Below are positions 16,669 through 26,027 of a stretch of 64,000 nt of DNA, in pieces. This stretch comes from Fen-1258 sp947085815 (GTDB lineage Bacteria; Bacteroidota; Ignavibacteria; Ignavibacteriales; Melioribacteraceae). Both the position numbers and the translations under genes were made by a program. Numbering within the stretch: the first letter of the stretch is position 1; every line of letters begins with the position of its first letter. The stretch lies in NCBI GenBank assembly GCA_947085815.1, contig CAMTXU010000014.1, positions 1 to 64,000 on the forward strand. Reading direction: 5' to 3'. The notes beneath the pieces are model-generated. The model did no database searches and was not told the origin of the DNA. It saw only the letters and a program-made list of their open reading frames with translations.

Positions 16669-18138
16669 ATGCTATCGCTTCAACATAAATTATCGCTTCA
16701 GCAGAAGCTCTCCCCTCAACAGATTCAATATCAGAAACTGCTTCAGTTAAATACGCTTGCTCTGGAACAGCGTATTAAAACCGAATTGGAATTGAATCCT
16801 ATTCTAGAGGAAACTCTTGATGAGGAATACGATCTCGAACAAGAAAAAGATGAAGACACAGACGACACAACATCATCCGATGAAGAAGAAGAAAAATACG
16901 ACAGCAAAGAGGATGAGTTTGAAATAGAAGATTATATGAACGAGACCGAATCCGAACATGAATTCGACCGTTTGAATAGAAGCCATGACGAAGAAAAAAT
17001 TCGACCTATCGCTCCCCAAAGAAAAACCATGCGCGAAAACTTGATTGATCAACTCCATATGCTCGACTTTACCGAAGAAGAAGTTATTCTCGGCGAAAAT
17101 ATTATTGGAAGTTTGGATAAAGACGGTTACTTCAAATCCGATCTGGAAAAGATTGTCGGCGAACTAAAGATGTTTGAAAATATCGATATTACTCTTGAAC
17201 AATCTGAAAAGATTTTAAAACAGATACAAACATTAGAGCCGGTTGGTATTGCCACACGGAGTTTGCAGGAATGCCTTCTCGTCCAAATAAAGAATTCATC
17301 ATACGATCCTTATTATTCCTATCTGGCTGAAAAAATTCTTGCCGAACATTTTGAAGATTTTGCCAACAGACGTTTCGATACGATTCAGAAAGAAATGAAT
17401 CTTTCAAAAGAAACTTTACGCACTACAATTGATGTAATTCAGAAGCTGAATCCCAAACCGGGCGAAGGAAATATCGATTCCGAAGAGATGAATCAAATCA
17501 CTCCGGACTTCCTAATCGAAAAAGTTGAAGACAATTATATCGTTACTTTGAATGACAGAAGCGTTCCATCGGTTACAATCAGCCGAACGTATCTTGAAAT
17601 GATCGATACGAAAAAACACAAAAGAAAAATTTCCCCACGCGAAAAAGAAACTTATAAATTTTTACGCGAGAAGTTTGAGTCTGCAAAATGGTTTATCGCT
17701 TCATTACACCAGCGCCGCAATACTCTCATGAAGATCATGCGAGCAATCCTTGAAAGGCAATATGAGTTTTTTGAAAGCGGTCCGCGTTTTCTGAAACCGA
17801 TGATCTATAAATATATTGCCGAAGAGATCGGTATGGATATATCGACTATCAGCCGGGTTGTCAATGGAAAATTCGTTCAAAGTCCTCAAGGTATTCATGA
17901 ATTGAAATATTTTTTCAGTGAGGGCTTGTCTACTGATTCTGGAGATGAAATTTCGAACAAGCACATCAAAGAACTCATCAAAGAAATTTGTGATAACGAG
18001 CCTAAAGATAATCCTTATAGCGACGATAAGATTGCGATAATACTACAAGAAAGAGGGATACACGTAGCGCGTCGTACTATTGCTAAATACAGAGAAGCGC
18101 TTAAAATACCAGTCGCACGCTTGCGAAGGGAATTATGA
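16669..18138 (+). CDS. rpoN: RNA polymerase sigma-54 factor
   Basis: This 489-residue protein has the three RpoN regions: a Gln/Leu-rich activator-interacting N-terminus (LSLQQKLSPQQIQYQKLLQL), an acidic region II at about 45-105 (long Asp/Glu runs), the core-binding domain, and a C-terminal HTH plus RpoN box ARRTIAKYRE at 467-476. It directs polymerase to -24/-12 promoters and needs AAA+ activators, none of which is encoded in this window. Its TGA overlaps the next gene's ATG. Confidence 0.96.
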   Translation: MLSLQHKLSLQQKLSPQQIQYQKLLQLNTLALEQRIKTELELNPILEETLDEEYDLEQEKDEDTDDTTSSDEEEEKYDSKEDEFEIEDYMNETESEHEFDRLNRSHDEEKIRPIAPQRKTMRENLIDQLHMLDFTEEEVILGENIIGSLDKDGYFKSDLEKIVGELKMFENIDITLEQSEKILKQIQTLEPVGIATRSLQECLLVQIKNSSYDPYYSYLAEKILAEHFEDFANRRFDTIQKEMNLSKETLRTTIDVIQKLNPKPGEGNIDSEEMNQITPDFLIEKVEDNYIVTLNDRSVPSVTISRTYLEMIDTKKHKRKISPREKETYKFLREKFESAKWFIASLHQRRNTLMKIMRAILERQYEFFESGPRFLKPMIYKYIAEEIGMDISTISRVVNGKFVQSPQGIHELKYFFSEGLSTDSGDEISNKHIKELIKEICDNEPKDNPYSDDKIAIILQERGIHVARRTIAKYREALKIPVARLRREL

Positions 18139-18752
18139 TTGTTGTTGATCTATTTCTAATTATCCTTCTCTTTACATTTTTCGCTTACTCTCATACATGG
18201 TTGGCTTCCTTAAGAATAAAGAGAGCTCTGGCAGAAACATTAGGCAATAAAATTGCGTTCTACCGTCTCTTCTACAATGCCTCCTCTCTAATTCTCTTTG
18301 CTGCATTTTATGCCATTTCTCCCAAACCGGATGTAATCGTTTACGATTTACGCTTTCCGTTCGATATCATTACATTTGCATTGCAAGTTCTTTCGCTTAT
18401 CGGATTGATTTGGGCTTCACGCGGAATTGATTGGAAAGAATTTGTTGGAATCGCTCAAATAAATCGTTTTATCAAAAATGAATATAGAGTTGAAGATCTG
18501 GACGAAAAACAAATTTTAAGAATTGACCGCGCGTTAAAGTTTGTGCGTCATCCGGTCTATCTTTTTTCGATATTATTTTTGGGATTTCGCCCCACGATGA
18601 CTTTGTTTTATTTAACTATGTACATTTGCGTAATTGCTTATTTTTATATTGGTTCAATTTACGAAGAACGAAAGCTTATTGAGCTTTTGGGTGATGACTA
18701 CAGAGAATATCAGAAGAAGGTACCAAGAATATTTCCTATAAAAATAAAATAG
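18135..18752 (+). CDS. Isoprenylcysteine carboxyl methyltransferase-like membrane protein
   Basis: This 205-residue membrane protein has about five hydrophobic segments and a C-terminal RHPVYLFSILF ... EERKLIELLGDDYREYQKKVPRIFP block. That block is characteristic of the ICMT/PEMT/NnrU-like superfamily, where it forms the SAM-binding active site. It probably methylates a lipid or small membrane substrate. It overlaps rpoN by ATGA, so it is co-translated; the functional link is unknown. Confidence 0.75.
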   Translation: MIVVDLFLIILLFTFFAYSHTWLASLRIKRALAETLGNKIAFYRLFYNASSLILFAAFYAISPKPDVIVYDLRFPFDIITFALQVLSLIGLIWASRGIDWKEFVGIAQINRFIKNEYRVEDLDEKQILRIDRALKFVRHPVYLFSILFLGFRPTMTLFYLTMYICVIAYFYIGSIYEERKLIELLGDDYREYQKKVPRIFPIKIK

Positions 18753-19003
18753 ACTTCTTCTTTCTTCCCTATCGTAGTAGGGCGAAAATCAAGGACAATG
18801 AAGAAGGAAATGAGCTAAATGAAATAGAACACGACTCATCTTGTCATTGCGGGCCCCGATTTATCGAGACGAAGTAATCTCTCACATTAGATTGCTTCGC
18901 TACGCTCGCAAGAACGATTATACACAGCAACCTGCCCGCCGCTTTGCTTTGGTAGGCGGAGCGGAGGAAAATTAAACCCAGAGAGATTAAAAAGGAAATA
19001 AAA
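18753..19003. repeat. Intergenic with TCATTGCGGG-type palindromic repeat
   Basis: Around 18841-18915 lies an imperfect hairpin repeat (TTGTCATTGCGGGCCC ... TTGCTTCGCTACGCTCGCAA) of the type widely dispersed in environmental genomes. A CCTGCCCGCC/GGTAGGCGG palindrome follows at about 18930-18960. The last 30 bp hold the hslV leader with an AAAGGAAAT ribosome-binding site. Confidence 0.5.
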
Positions 19004-19540
19004 ATGAAAATACGATCCACAACAATTATTGGGATTATCAAAGATGGACAAGCTGCGTTAGGCGGCGACGGACAGGTAACACTCGGCAACACGGTAATGA
19101 AACACAACTCGATGAAGATCCGTAAACTTCTTGACGGAAAAGTTATCTGCGGATTTGCCGGTTCAACCGCAGACGCGTTTACGCTCCTTGCCCGTTTCGA
19201 AGAAAAACTTGAGCAGTATAGCGGAAACGTATCACGCGCGGTTGTTGAACTAGCAAAAGATTGGCGCACCGATAAATATTTAAGGCGACTTGAAGCTATG
19301 CTCGCAATCGTATCGCAAGAAAAAGCGTTTATTGTTTCCGGCACAGGGGATGTAATTGAGCCGGAGGATAACATAGTGGCAATAGGCAGCGGAGGAATGT
19401 ATGCACTTGCAGCAGCGAAGATGTTAAAAAAATATGGTAACCTTTCCGCCAAAGAAATTGTAGAAGAATCATTAAAAGTAGCCGCAGATATCTGCATCTA
19501 TACAAACGAGAAAATTACGGTTGAGGTAATTGACAAATGA
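19004..19540 (+). CDS. hslV: ATP-dependent protease subunit HslV
   Basis: This 178-residue Ntn hydrolase has the HslV pattern MKIRSTTIIGIIKDGQAALGGDGQVTLGN. After removal of a short propeptide the N-terminal Thr of TTIIG is the nucleophile. Glycine-rich GFAGSTADAFTL and AIGSGGMYALAAAK match the family. HslV forms a double-ring protease capped by HslU. The adjacent hslU overlaps its stop by ATGA. Confidence 0.97.
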   Translation: MKIRSTTIIGIIKDGQAALGGDGQVTLGNTVMKHNSMKIRKLLDGKVICGFAGSTADAFTLLARFEEKLEQYSGNVSRAVVELAKDWRTDKYLRRLEAMLAIVSQEKAFIVSGTGDVIEPEDNIVAIGSGGMYALAAAKMLKKYGNLSAKEIVEESLKVAADICIYTNEKITVEVIDK

Positions 19541-20919
19541 GGAAACAAGTAATGAAGAATAACGTAGTTAAAGATCTTACACCTACACAAATTGTAAAAG
19601 AACTTGACAAATATATTATCGGTCAGGACGATGCAAAACGCGCCGTTGCAATTGCATTGAGAAACAGATGGAGACGCAGACAAGTTGATGAAAACATGCG
19701 CGAAGAGATTATGCCTAACAATATAATATTGATTGGACCAACCGGAGTTGGTAAAACTGAAATTGCACGCCGACTCGCAAAACTTTCCAATGCTCCATTT
19801 ATTAAAGTTGAAGCTTCGAAATACACCGAAGTTGGTTACGTGGGTCGTGATGTTGAATCTATGATTCGTGATCTGGCGGAACTCTCGGTTAGTATGGTTC
19901 GTTCGGAAAAGACTCTTGATGTCCAAGAGAAAGCTGAGAGGATGGCAGAAGAAAGAATATTGGATCAATTAATTCCTCCCGTGAAGAAAACCGGTACAGT
20001 TGAAGATGAAAACGGCGAAAGCGAGGAATTGCGAAATGAAAAAACTCGCGAATGGATGAGAGAGAAACTTCGTAATGGTGAAATGGATGATAAGCTAATT
20101 GAGTTTGACACTACAGCGCCCGCTTTTGGTATGCAGGTTCTTGGACCCATGGGAATGGACGACATGACAATGAATCTGCAAGAGATGATGAGCAGTATGG
20201 TTCCGAAGAAAAAGAAAAAACGCAAAACTCCAATTCGTGAAGCAAGAAAATTAATTGCGCAGGAAGAAGCTGAAAAATTGATCGATATGGAAGTTGTTCA
20301 ACGCGAAGCGATTCAACGAGCTCAGGAATCCGGAATTGTTTTTATAGATGAGATTGATAAAATTGCCGGCGCGAAAAGCCAGCAGGGCGGACCGGATGTC
20401 TCCCGTGAAGGTGTTCAACGTGACCTCCTACCTATTGTTGAGGGATCAACCGTTAACACAAAATACGGACCCGTAAAAACCGATCATATTTTGTTTATTG
20501 CTTCCGGAGCATTCCACGTTTCAAAACCGAGCGATCTTATTCCGGAACTTCAAGGACGTTTTCCCATTCGGGTTGAATTGAAAAGTTTGAGCGAAGAGGA
20601 CTTTGTAAAAATTCTTACTCTACCAAAGAATGCGCTGCTGAAACAATACTCCGCATTGCTGCTAACAGAAGGGGTTGATATTTCATTTAATGAAGCTGCA
20701 ATTAAAGAGGTTGCGCGCACAGCAGCAACAGTGAATGATCAGGTAGAAAACATTGGCGCACGTAGACTGCACACAATACTTACAACTCTTCTTGAGGATA
20801 TTCTTTTTGAGGTACCGGACAAGATGCCGGAAGGAAAAATTGAAATTTCCGGCAGTATGGTAAATGAGAAGTTAGATAAAATTGTTAAGAATAGAGATTT
20901 GAGTAAATATATTCTGTAG
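19537..20919 (+). CDS. hslU: HslU ATPase subunit
   Basis: This 460-residue AAA+ unfoldase has Walker A GPTGVGKT at 67-74, Walker B GIVFIDEIDKIAG near 266-278, the GYVGRDVESM pore motif, the charged I-domain (about 110-240), and the C-terminal tail NRDLSKYIL that docks into HslV. It feeds unfolded proteins to HslV. An internal ATG at 19552 (MKNNVVKDLTP) is an alternative start and lies nearer the usual family N-terminus. Confidence 0.97.
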   Translation: MRKQVMKNNVVKDLTPTQIVKELDKYIIGQDDAKRAVAIALRNRWRRRQVDENMREEIMPNNIILIGPTGVGKTEIARRLAKLSNAPFIKVEASKYTEVGYVGRDVESMIRDLAELSVSMVRSEKTLDVQEKAERMAEERILDQLIPPVKKTGTVEDENGESEELRNEKTREWMREKLRNGEMDDKLIEFDTTAPAFGMQVLGPMGMDDMTMNLQEMMSSMVPKKKKKRKTPIREARKLIAQEEAEKLIDMEVVQREAIQRAQESGIVFIDEIDKIAGAKSQQGGPDVSREGVQRDLLPIVEGSTVNTKYGPVKTDHILFIASGAFHVSKPSDLIPELQGRFPIRVELKSLSEEDFVKILTLPKNALLKQYSALLLTEGVDISFNEAAIKEVARTAATVNDQVENIGARRLHTILTTLLEDILFEVPDKMPEGKIEISGSMVNEKLDKIVKNRDLSKYIL

Positions 20920-21148
20920 ATTTAACGAGAAAGGTTGCTGCGAAAAAATCTAAAGTCATTTCGAGCGAAGTCGAGAAATGGACTTGCGTGCTCTAATCAT
21001 ACTTCGACTCCGCTCAGTGTGGCTGCACTTCGTGGAGCCTGTCTGCGGCAGGCAGATTTATTCCGGTGAAAATCGGGACTTGGTGTGACAATAAAATTTT
21101 TTTTGATATAGCCTTTCCTTTTTATAACAAACCGGGGTTTCACAAAAT
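20920..21148. repeat. Intergenic with TCATTTCGAGCGAAG palindromic repeat
   Basis: Around 20955-21060 are short dispersed palindromes: GTCATTTCGAGCGAAGTCGA / GAAATGG, CTTCGACTCCGCTCAGTG, and CCTGTCTGCGGCAGGCAG. They resemble genome-wide intergenic repeats and share words with elements B, D and E. No gene is visible; the right end is the leader of the MutS-like gene. Confidence 0.5.
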
Positions 21149-22783
21149 ATGACTTCAATAACTAATCTATTATTTTTTCTCGTCTCTGTTTTTATAATCG
21201 CAATAATTGTAAAAATATCAATCCATCTAAACAAAAAGAGATTAATCAAAAAGATTAATGATGCTTGGGGCAAGCTTCCCGAATCTCCTTATGATTTGGA
21301 AACATCAAAGCTCTATTCCAGATTTAACGAACAAAGAGAAGCTAAAGATTTTTATTCCATTGATGAAGAAACATGGAAAGATCTTAATCTGAATGAATTG
21401 TTCGAAGTAATTAACAGAGCAATAACGCCAATCGGTTCTCAAATTCTATATGATATGTTGAAACACCCTAGAACAAGTTTAGAAGAATTAAATAAAAGAG
21501 AAAAAATTATTGCTTCATTTTCTGAAAACAGTTCTTTACGCCAAGACATTCATGTTTTGCTTTTAGGATTATCAAAACTTCCAGCTAAATATCTTGCTTA
21601 CTCTTTATGGACTCCAATTCCGGATAAGCTTAAGTATGCTCTTGTCTTTTATTTTCTATCTGCCCTCAGTATTTGGCTGCCGGTGTTAACTATTCTCAAT
21701 TTCATTCATTGGGGGTTTATAGCACTTTTATTTGTTGTTAATTCTATCATTTACACATTGTATGAAAAAAAGCTTACCGAGTTCGTTGTTTCATTCAAAT
21801 TTTTAAATGCATTAATTAGCATATCTCATAGAATCGCAAATCTACTACCTGCTGAATTGAATGATATAAAAGCTGAACTAAAGAACGAGCTTAAACATGC
21901 TAAGTCAATTTCAAAAAAAGTTTATTCGCTTCAACTGGAGGATTCAAAAAACGCATTTGTAGCTTATTACAATATGTACACACTTTCTCCAATAACCGGT
22001 TTTATCTCCGCAATCAACGGCATTTCAAAAAACATTATAAGCTTGCGCCGCATTTTCGAAATTGTAGGATCCATCGATGCAATGATCGCTATAGCTTCTT
22101 ACAGAAAACAGTTTCCAAATTATTGTAATCCGGTATTTTCCGATTCGGAAATATTTCAAGTAGATAATATTTCTCATCCCTTAGTATTAAGTCCAATTCC
22201 AAATGATTTTACCTTTGATGCAAAATGTCTCCTCATTACCGGATCGAACATGTCGGGCAAATCTACATTTCTAAAAACGCTTGGAGTAAATGCAATTCTT
22301 GCCCAGACTTTTAATATGTGCTTTGCTGAAAAATATGAAGCACCGTTTCTTAAAGTCATTTCATCTATAGAGAGAAGTGACGATCTGATAAACGGAAAAA
22401 GCTATTATATGTCGGAAGTCGAATCGATTTTACGAATTATAAATTCGTCGAGAACCGAAGACGGTCATCTTTTTTTGATAGACGAGATATTCCGCGGCAC
22501 TAATTCTGTTGAAAGAACCGCCGCTTCAATCGAAGTACTTCGATACCTCAACAATCAGAAAGACTTTGTAATTGTTGCCACTCATGATTTACAGTTAACC
22601 GATATTCTTAGTCCGGGATATCACAACTTCCACTTTCGAGAGACAATGACCGATACCGGATTGAGTTTTGATTACAAACTCCATCCCGGAAAATCCGGCA
22701 GCAAAAACGCAATTGCCCTTTTAGAGTATGTAGGCTATCCTGAATCAATCGTTGACGGGGCAAAGAAATTAATAGAAAAATGA
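21149..22783 (+). CDS. Membrane-anchored MutS-like ATPase
   Basis: This 544-residue protein has an N-terminal membrane helix (LLFFLVSVFIIAIIVKISI) and two more hydrophobic helices near 170-210 around LNFIHWGFIALLFVVNSIIY. The C-terminal MutS domain V has Walker A GSNMSGKST near residue 369 and Walker B HLFLIDEIFRGTNS. The MutS DNA-mismatch-binding domains are absent. Such proteins are common in Bacteroidota and are not mismatch-repair MutS; a role on membrane-proximal nucleic acid is possible but unproven. Confidence 0.85.
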   Translation: MTSITNLLFFLVSVFIIAIIVKISIHLNKKRLIKKINDAWGKLPESPYDLETSKLYSRFNEQREAKDFYSIDEETWKDLNLNELFEVINRAITPIGSQILYDMLKHPRTSLEELNKREKIIASFSENSSLRQDIHVLLLGLSKLPAKYLAYSLWTPIPDKLKYALVFYFLSALSIWLPVLTILNFIHWGFIALLFVVNSIIYTLYEKKLTEFVVSFKFLNALISISHRIANLLPAELNDIKAELKNELKHAKSISKKVYSLQLEDSKNAFVAYYNMYTLSPITGFISAINGISKNIISLRRIFEIVGSIDAMIAIASYRKQFPNYCNPVFSDSEIFQVDNISHPLVLSPIPNDFTFDAKCLLITGSNMSGKSTFLKTLGVNAILAQTFNMCFAEKYEAPFLKVISSIERSDDLINGKSYYMSEVESILRIINSSRTEDGHLFLIDEIFRGTNSVERTAASIEVLRYLNNQKDFVIVATHDLQLTDILSPGYHNFHFRETMTDTGLSFDYKLHPGKSGSKNAIALLEYVGYPESIVDGAKKLIEK

Positions 22784-22869
22784 AAGATGTTAGTATTTCC
22801 TTCCAAGTTAATTATATTTCCAACTGCCTATTAGAAATTTATTTTTCATCTTAACTTTTTCGAGGAAAA

Positions 22870-23526
22870 TTGAAATCTCTAAAAATTTATATAACAATTC
22901 TACTCTCGTTTTTGATTGTAAGCTGCACTACAACCGATCCAACTCTTCAAATAATGAATCTCAGTAATGCGAAAAAATTGGTTCAGAACTATTACGAATC
23001 GGGTGAGTTTGACAAGGAGAGTATGCGTATTATCGATGAGGCAATCGGCGTTATAGATAAAATGGAACTTAAAGAGCGATCCGCCGTAATTTTTGATGTT
23101 GACGAAACCACACTTTCAAATTACAAAATTTCTAAAGAAACAGGCTTCGGGTTCATTCCTAAGCTGTGGGATGAATGGCAGCTAAGAGGAATTGCCGATG
23201 TTCTGCCTCATACCAAACGGTTTTATGATTTTCTTATTTCTAAAAACATCCACGTTATTTTTATGACCGGACGTCAAAAAAATGTTTGGGCTGCGACAAA
23301 AAGAAATCTTATTGAAAAAGGTTTTATAAAATTTGATACTCTTATTGTCCGAGAAATTATTGAAAGCGAATTTTCCGCAGCGGAATTTAAATCCCGCAAG
23401 AGGAAAGAACTTCTGAACGATGGTTATAATATAATTGCTTCTATCGGAGATCAATTAAGCGATTTTGCCGGTGGAAATAGCGGGTATAAAATAAAACTTC
23501 CCAACTATTTATATCTGCTGGATTAA
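22870..23526 (+). CDS. Lipoprotein HAD-family acid phosphatase (class B/C-like)
   Basis: It starts at a TTG (22870) after GAGGAAAA, giving a lipoprotein signal MKSLKIYITILLSFLIVSC with the lipid Cys in the lipobox. The HAD phosphatase domain follows: nucleophile motif VIFDVDETTLSN, motif II FMTGRQKN, and motif IV IASIGDQLSDF. It resembles the outer-membrane lipoprotein e(P4) acid phosphatase family that dephosphorylates nucleotides outside the cytoplasm. 218 aa, slightly shorter than e(P4). Confidence 0.85.
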   Translation: MKSLKIYITILLSFLIVSCTTTDPTLQIMNLSNAKKLVQNYYESGEFDKESMRIIDEAIGVIDKMELKERSAVIFDVDETTLSNYKISKETGFGFIPKLWDEWQLRGIADVLPHTKRFYDFLISKNIHVIFMTGRQKNVWAATKRNLIEKGFIKFDTLIVREIIESEFSAAEFKSRKRKELLNDGYNIIASIGDQLSDFAGGNSGYKIKLPNYLYLLD

Positions 23527-23544
23527 GAGGAAATAATCTTACAC

Positions 23545-24046
23545 ATGAAAAAAATTTGTAGATTTATTTTTTTTGCACGCTATCTCTATTTGTCGCGATA
23601 TTTATTTCCTGCTCATCCGCTTTGATTTCATGAAAGATGCGTTAATCAGGGGCTATCAATTACGCGGAATAGCCACACGCGATAATGCGGTAATCTCCGC
23701 CGAATCAAAAAACGCCGATCCGTTGAATTGTACCGGAGAAAATTTCGCTTAGGAAGGAACGCTACAAAACAGGATTTCACTGAAATAAATTTTATTTATC
23801 TTTATTACACTTGAAAGTAGGAAGAAACAAGGTTACTTCATCCGGGGAATAAAAGAGGCACGAATAATTTCTAACTCAGAGGTATTCGCGCTTTGATAGT
23901 TCAGAGTGCAAAACTTTTGTTGAAATATTTTCTATTTTCAAGCTATAGAGAAGTAGGAATCGATTTAATGATTAACTTTGACAACGATTAAACCGAAAAC
24001 GGAAGAATGATTTATCAATTACCGGTTGAATACCCACTTCAATAAA
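23545..24046 (+). pseudogene. Decayed lipoprotein gene, multiple frameshifts and stops
   Basis: Starting at ATG 23545, an N-terminus MKKICRFIFFA continues after a frame change as a lipoprotein signal (TLSLFVAIFISCSSALIS). Protein-like fragments then follow in shifting frames: LIRGYQLRGIATRDNAVISA, GYFIRGIKEARIISNSEVFA, REVGIDLMINFDND, and after one in-frame stop TENGRMIYQLPVEYPLQ with a terminal stop at 24046. Their order, strand and composition suggest one gene of about 160 codons with at least three lesions. I do not recognise the family. It fills the whole gap ahead of rubrerythrin. Confidence 0.55.
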
Positions 24047-24061
24047 TAGAGGAAACAAATC

Positions 24062-24559
24062 ATGGCAACAACACAAGAAAACTTGAAAGAAGCATTTGCA
24101 GGCGAGAGTCAGGCAAATCAGAAGTACCGGGCATTTGCAAAGAAGGCAGAGAAAGAGGGATTCATCAACATAGCGAAACTATTTAACACCGCGGCAGAAG
24201 CAGAAAGAATTCATGCAGAAGGACATCTTGGTTCTCTAGATGGAATTGGTTCTACGGTTGATAATTTGAAAGCCGCGATTGAAGGTGAAACATATGAATA
24301 CACAGAGATGTATCCGCCGATGCATGATCAATCAGTCAAAGACAATCATAAAGCACAACGCATGTTTAAGTATGCGCTCGATGCCGAAAAAGTTCATGCC
24401 GATCTATATAAATTAGCACTTGCTGCTGCTGAGCTAGGAAAAGATCTTGATGTGAGCGAAATATATTTGTGCCCTATTTGCGGTCACATAGAATTCGGTA
24501 AGCCGGAAAAGAATTGCCCGCTCTGCGGAACACTTGCGTCAAAATATGTTAAGGTGTAA
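24062..24559 (+). CDS. rbr: Rubrerythrin
   Basis: This 165-residue protein has an N-terminal ferritin-like four-helix diiron domain (EAFAGESQANQKYRAFAKKAE, then AEAERIHAEGH, and DAEKVHADLY). A C-terminal rubredoxin-like Fe(Cys)4 follows with C137/C140 (CPICG) and C152/C155 (CPLCG). It reduces peroxide in the cytosol of anaerobes and microaerophiles, using NAD(P)H via rubredoxin. The leader includes GAGGAAACAA before the ATG. Confidence 0.96.
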   Translation: MATTQENLKEAFAGESQANQKYRAFAKKAEKEGFINIAKLFNTAAEAERIHAEGHLGSLDGIGSTVDNLKAAIEGETYEYTEMYPPMHDQSVKDNHKAQRMFKYALDAEKVHADLYKLALAAAELGKDLDVSEIYLCPICGHIEFGKPEKNCPLCGTLASKYVKV

Positions 24560-24739
24560 TTACCTTAGGTAACTGAAGTTAGATAACTCATGTTACGTAA
24601 AAAACATGAACAGTCTTGCTCTTAATCCTAATTTTAATCCGCCGTTAATTCTCAAAAAGGTCAAGATTATGAATATGATTAAGATTAAGAACGCTTGTCT
24701 GAACAAAGACTGCCTAAGGTGACTGAATAAGGAGAAAGT
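24560..24739. other. Intergenic with loose inverted repeat
   Basis: Between rubrerythrin and the PLP enzyme lies an imperfect inverted repeat (about 24609-24713), with arms such as CAGTCTTGCTCTTAATCCTA and, on the opposite strand, GTTCTTAATCTTAATC. A short direct-like pair CCTTAGGTAACTGAA / CCTAAGGTGACTGAA flanks it. It may be a small repeat element; no gene. The right end (ATAAGGAGAAAGT) is a good ribosome-binding site. Confidence 0.4.
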
Positions 24740-25966
24740 ATGAACATGAACCTTGATTTTGTTAGAAGTCAATTCCCATCCCTCTCCGGTGAATGGATTT
24801 TTATGGAGAATGCCGGCGGTTCTCAAATTCTACAGCCTGTTCTTAAGAGAATAAACGAGTACTTGATTAATTCAAATGTGCAACTCGGCGCCTCATACGA
24901 AATTTCCAGAATTGCTACCGGGCGTGTAAATGAAGCCCCAAAAATGGTCTCCGAATTTATTAACTCCAGAGAATCTTCCGAAGTCATACTTGGTCCATCT
25001 ACAACACTGCTGATTAGAATATTGGCTCTCTCCATTACTCAGTCTTTTAAGCCGGGAGATGAAATTGTTGTTACTAATTGCGATCACGAAGCTAACATTG
25101 GTGCGTGGGCTGAGCTTGAAAAGAAAGGAATGGTAATCAAACGTTGGAAAATTAATCAATCTTCGTTTCGAATGGAACTGGATGATCTTAAACAGCTGAT
25201 GAGTGATAAGACTAAGTTGGTTGCGGTTACACACACATCAAATGTTTTAGGTACCTTAAATCCTATCAAAGAATTTGCGCAATTTGTTCACTCTTACGGC
25301 GCACTTATTTGCGTTGACGGTGTTGCGCATGCGCCTCATAGATTAATTGATGTTCAAGATACAGATGTTGATTTTTATGCGCTCAGTTTCTATAAAGTCT
25401 TTGGTCCTCATATAGCAATGCTCTATGGTAAAAAGGAATTACTTCTTAACATGCCCGGAATTTGTCATTTCTTTATCGAGCCGGATAATATTCCATACAA
25501 GTTTCAACCCGGTAGCGTAAATTATGAACTGAGCTACAGTCTGCTTGGAATTAGAGATTATTTTAGCTCCGCAGCTTCTGCCCATAACTTTTCGAATAAA
25601 AATTTTAGAGAGAACGCGTCATTCATTTTTAAGTTGATTGCCGAACACGAGGAGCTTCTTGCCGACCGTTTACTTAGTTACCTTAATTCGAAATCAGAAA
25701 TAAAAATTATCGGCGAGACTTCTTCGGACAAAAATAAAAGAGTACCAACCGTTTCGTTCATCGTAAAAAACAGAAAGAGTGATTCGGTAACATTGAAAGT
25801 TGATGAGCACAAAATAGGAATTCGTTACGGAGATTTTTACGCGCGGCGGTTGATAGATGAGCTTGGACTATCCAACCAGAATGGCGTAGTTCGTGTAAGC
25901 TTGGTTCACTACAACACAATAGAAGAAGTAGAAAGACTGATCGAAGTATTTGAACAGATTTTGTAA
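24740..25966 (+). CDS. Class V aminotransferase, cysteine desulfurase-like
   Basis: This 408-residue fold-type I PLP enzyme has MENAGGSQILQ near the start, DHEANIGAWA, VTHTSNVLGTLNPI, VDGVAHAPHR (PLP Asp and His) and the PLP lysine K219 in SFYKVFGPH. It belongs to the SufS/CsdA-like subgroup often called cysteine desulfurase-like. No catalytic Cys loop is obvious, so sulfur transfer is uncertain; it could act on other amino acids. Confidence 0.8.
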   Translation: MNMNLDFVRSQFPSLSGEWIFMENAGGSQILQPVLKRINEYLINSNVQLGASYEISRIATGRVNEAPKMVSEFINSRESSEVILGPSTTLLIRILALSITQSFKPGDEIVVTNCDHEANIGAWAELEKKGMVIKRWKINQSSFRMELDDLKQLMSDKTKLVAVTHTSNVLGTLNPIKEFAQFVHSYGALICVDGVAHAPHRLIDVQDTDVDFYALSFYKVFGPHIAMLYGKKELLLNMPGICHFFIEPDNIPYKFQPGSVNYELSYSLLGIRDYFSSAASAHNFSNKNFRENASFIFKLIAEHEELLADRLLSYLNSKSEIKIIGETSSDKNKRVPTVSFIVKNRKSDSVTLKVDEHKIGIRYGDFYARRLIDELGLSNQNGVVRVSLVHYNTIEEVERLIEVFEQIL

Positions 25967-26027
25967 TTTTTGTTCCGGAATTATAAAAATTTTTAATTAT
26001 CCGGAATAAATTAAAATAAGGAAAAGT

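Noticed and set aside
16099..18752. Sigma-54 control of genes in the window
   Set aside because: rpoN is present, but I did not find a convincing GG-N10-GC promoter near any gene here and no bEBP activator is encoded.
24740..25966. Partnership of the class V PLP enzyme with SufE at 62375 as one sulfur system
   Set aside because: They are 36 kb apart, and the PLP enzyme lacks an evident catalytic Cys loop, so the link is not supported.
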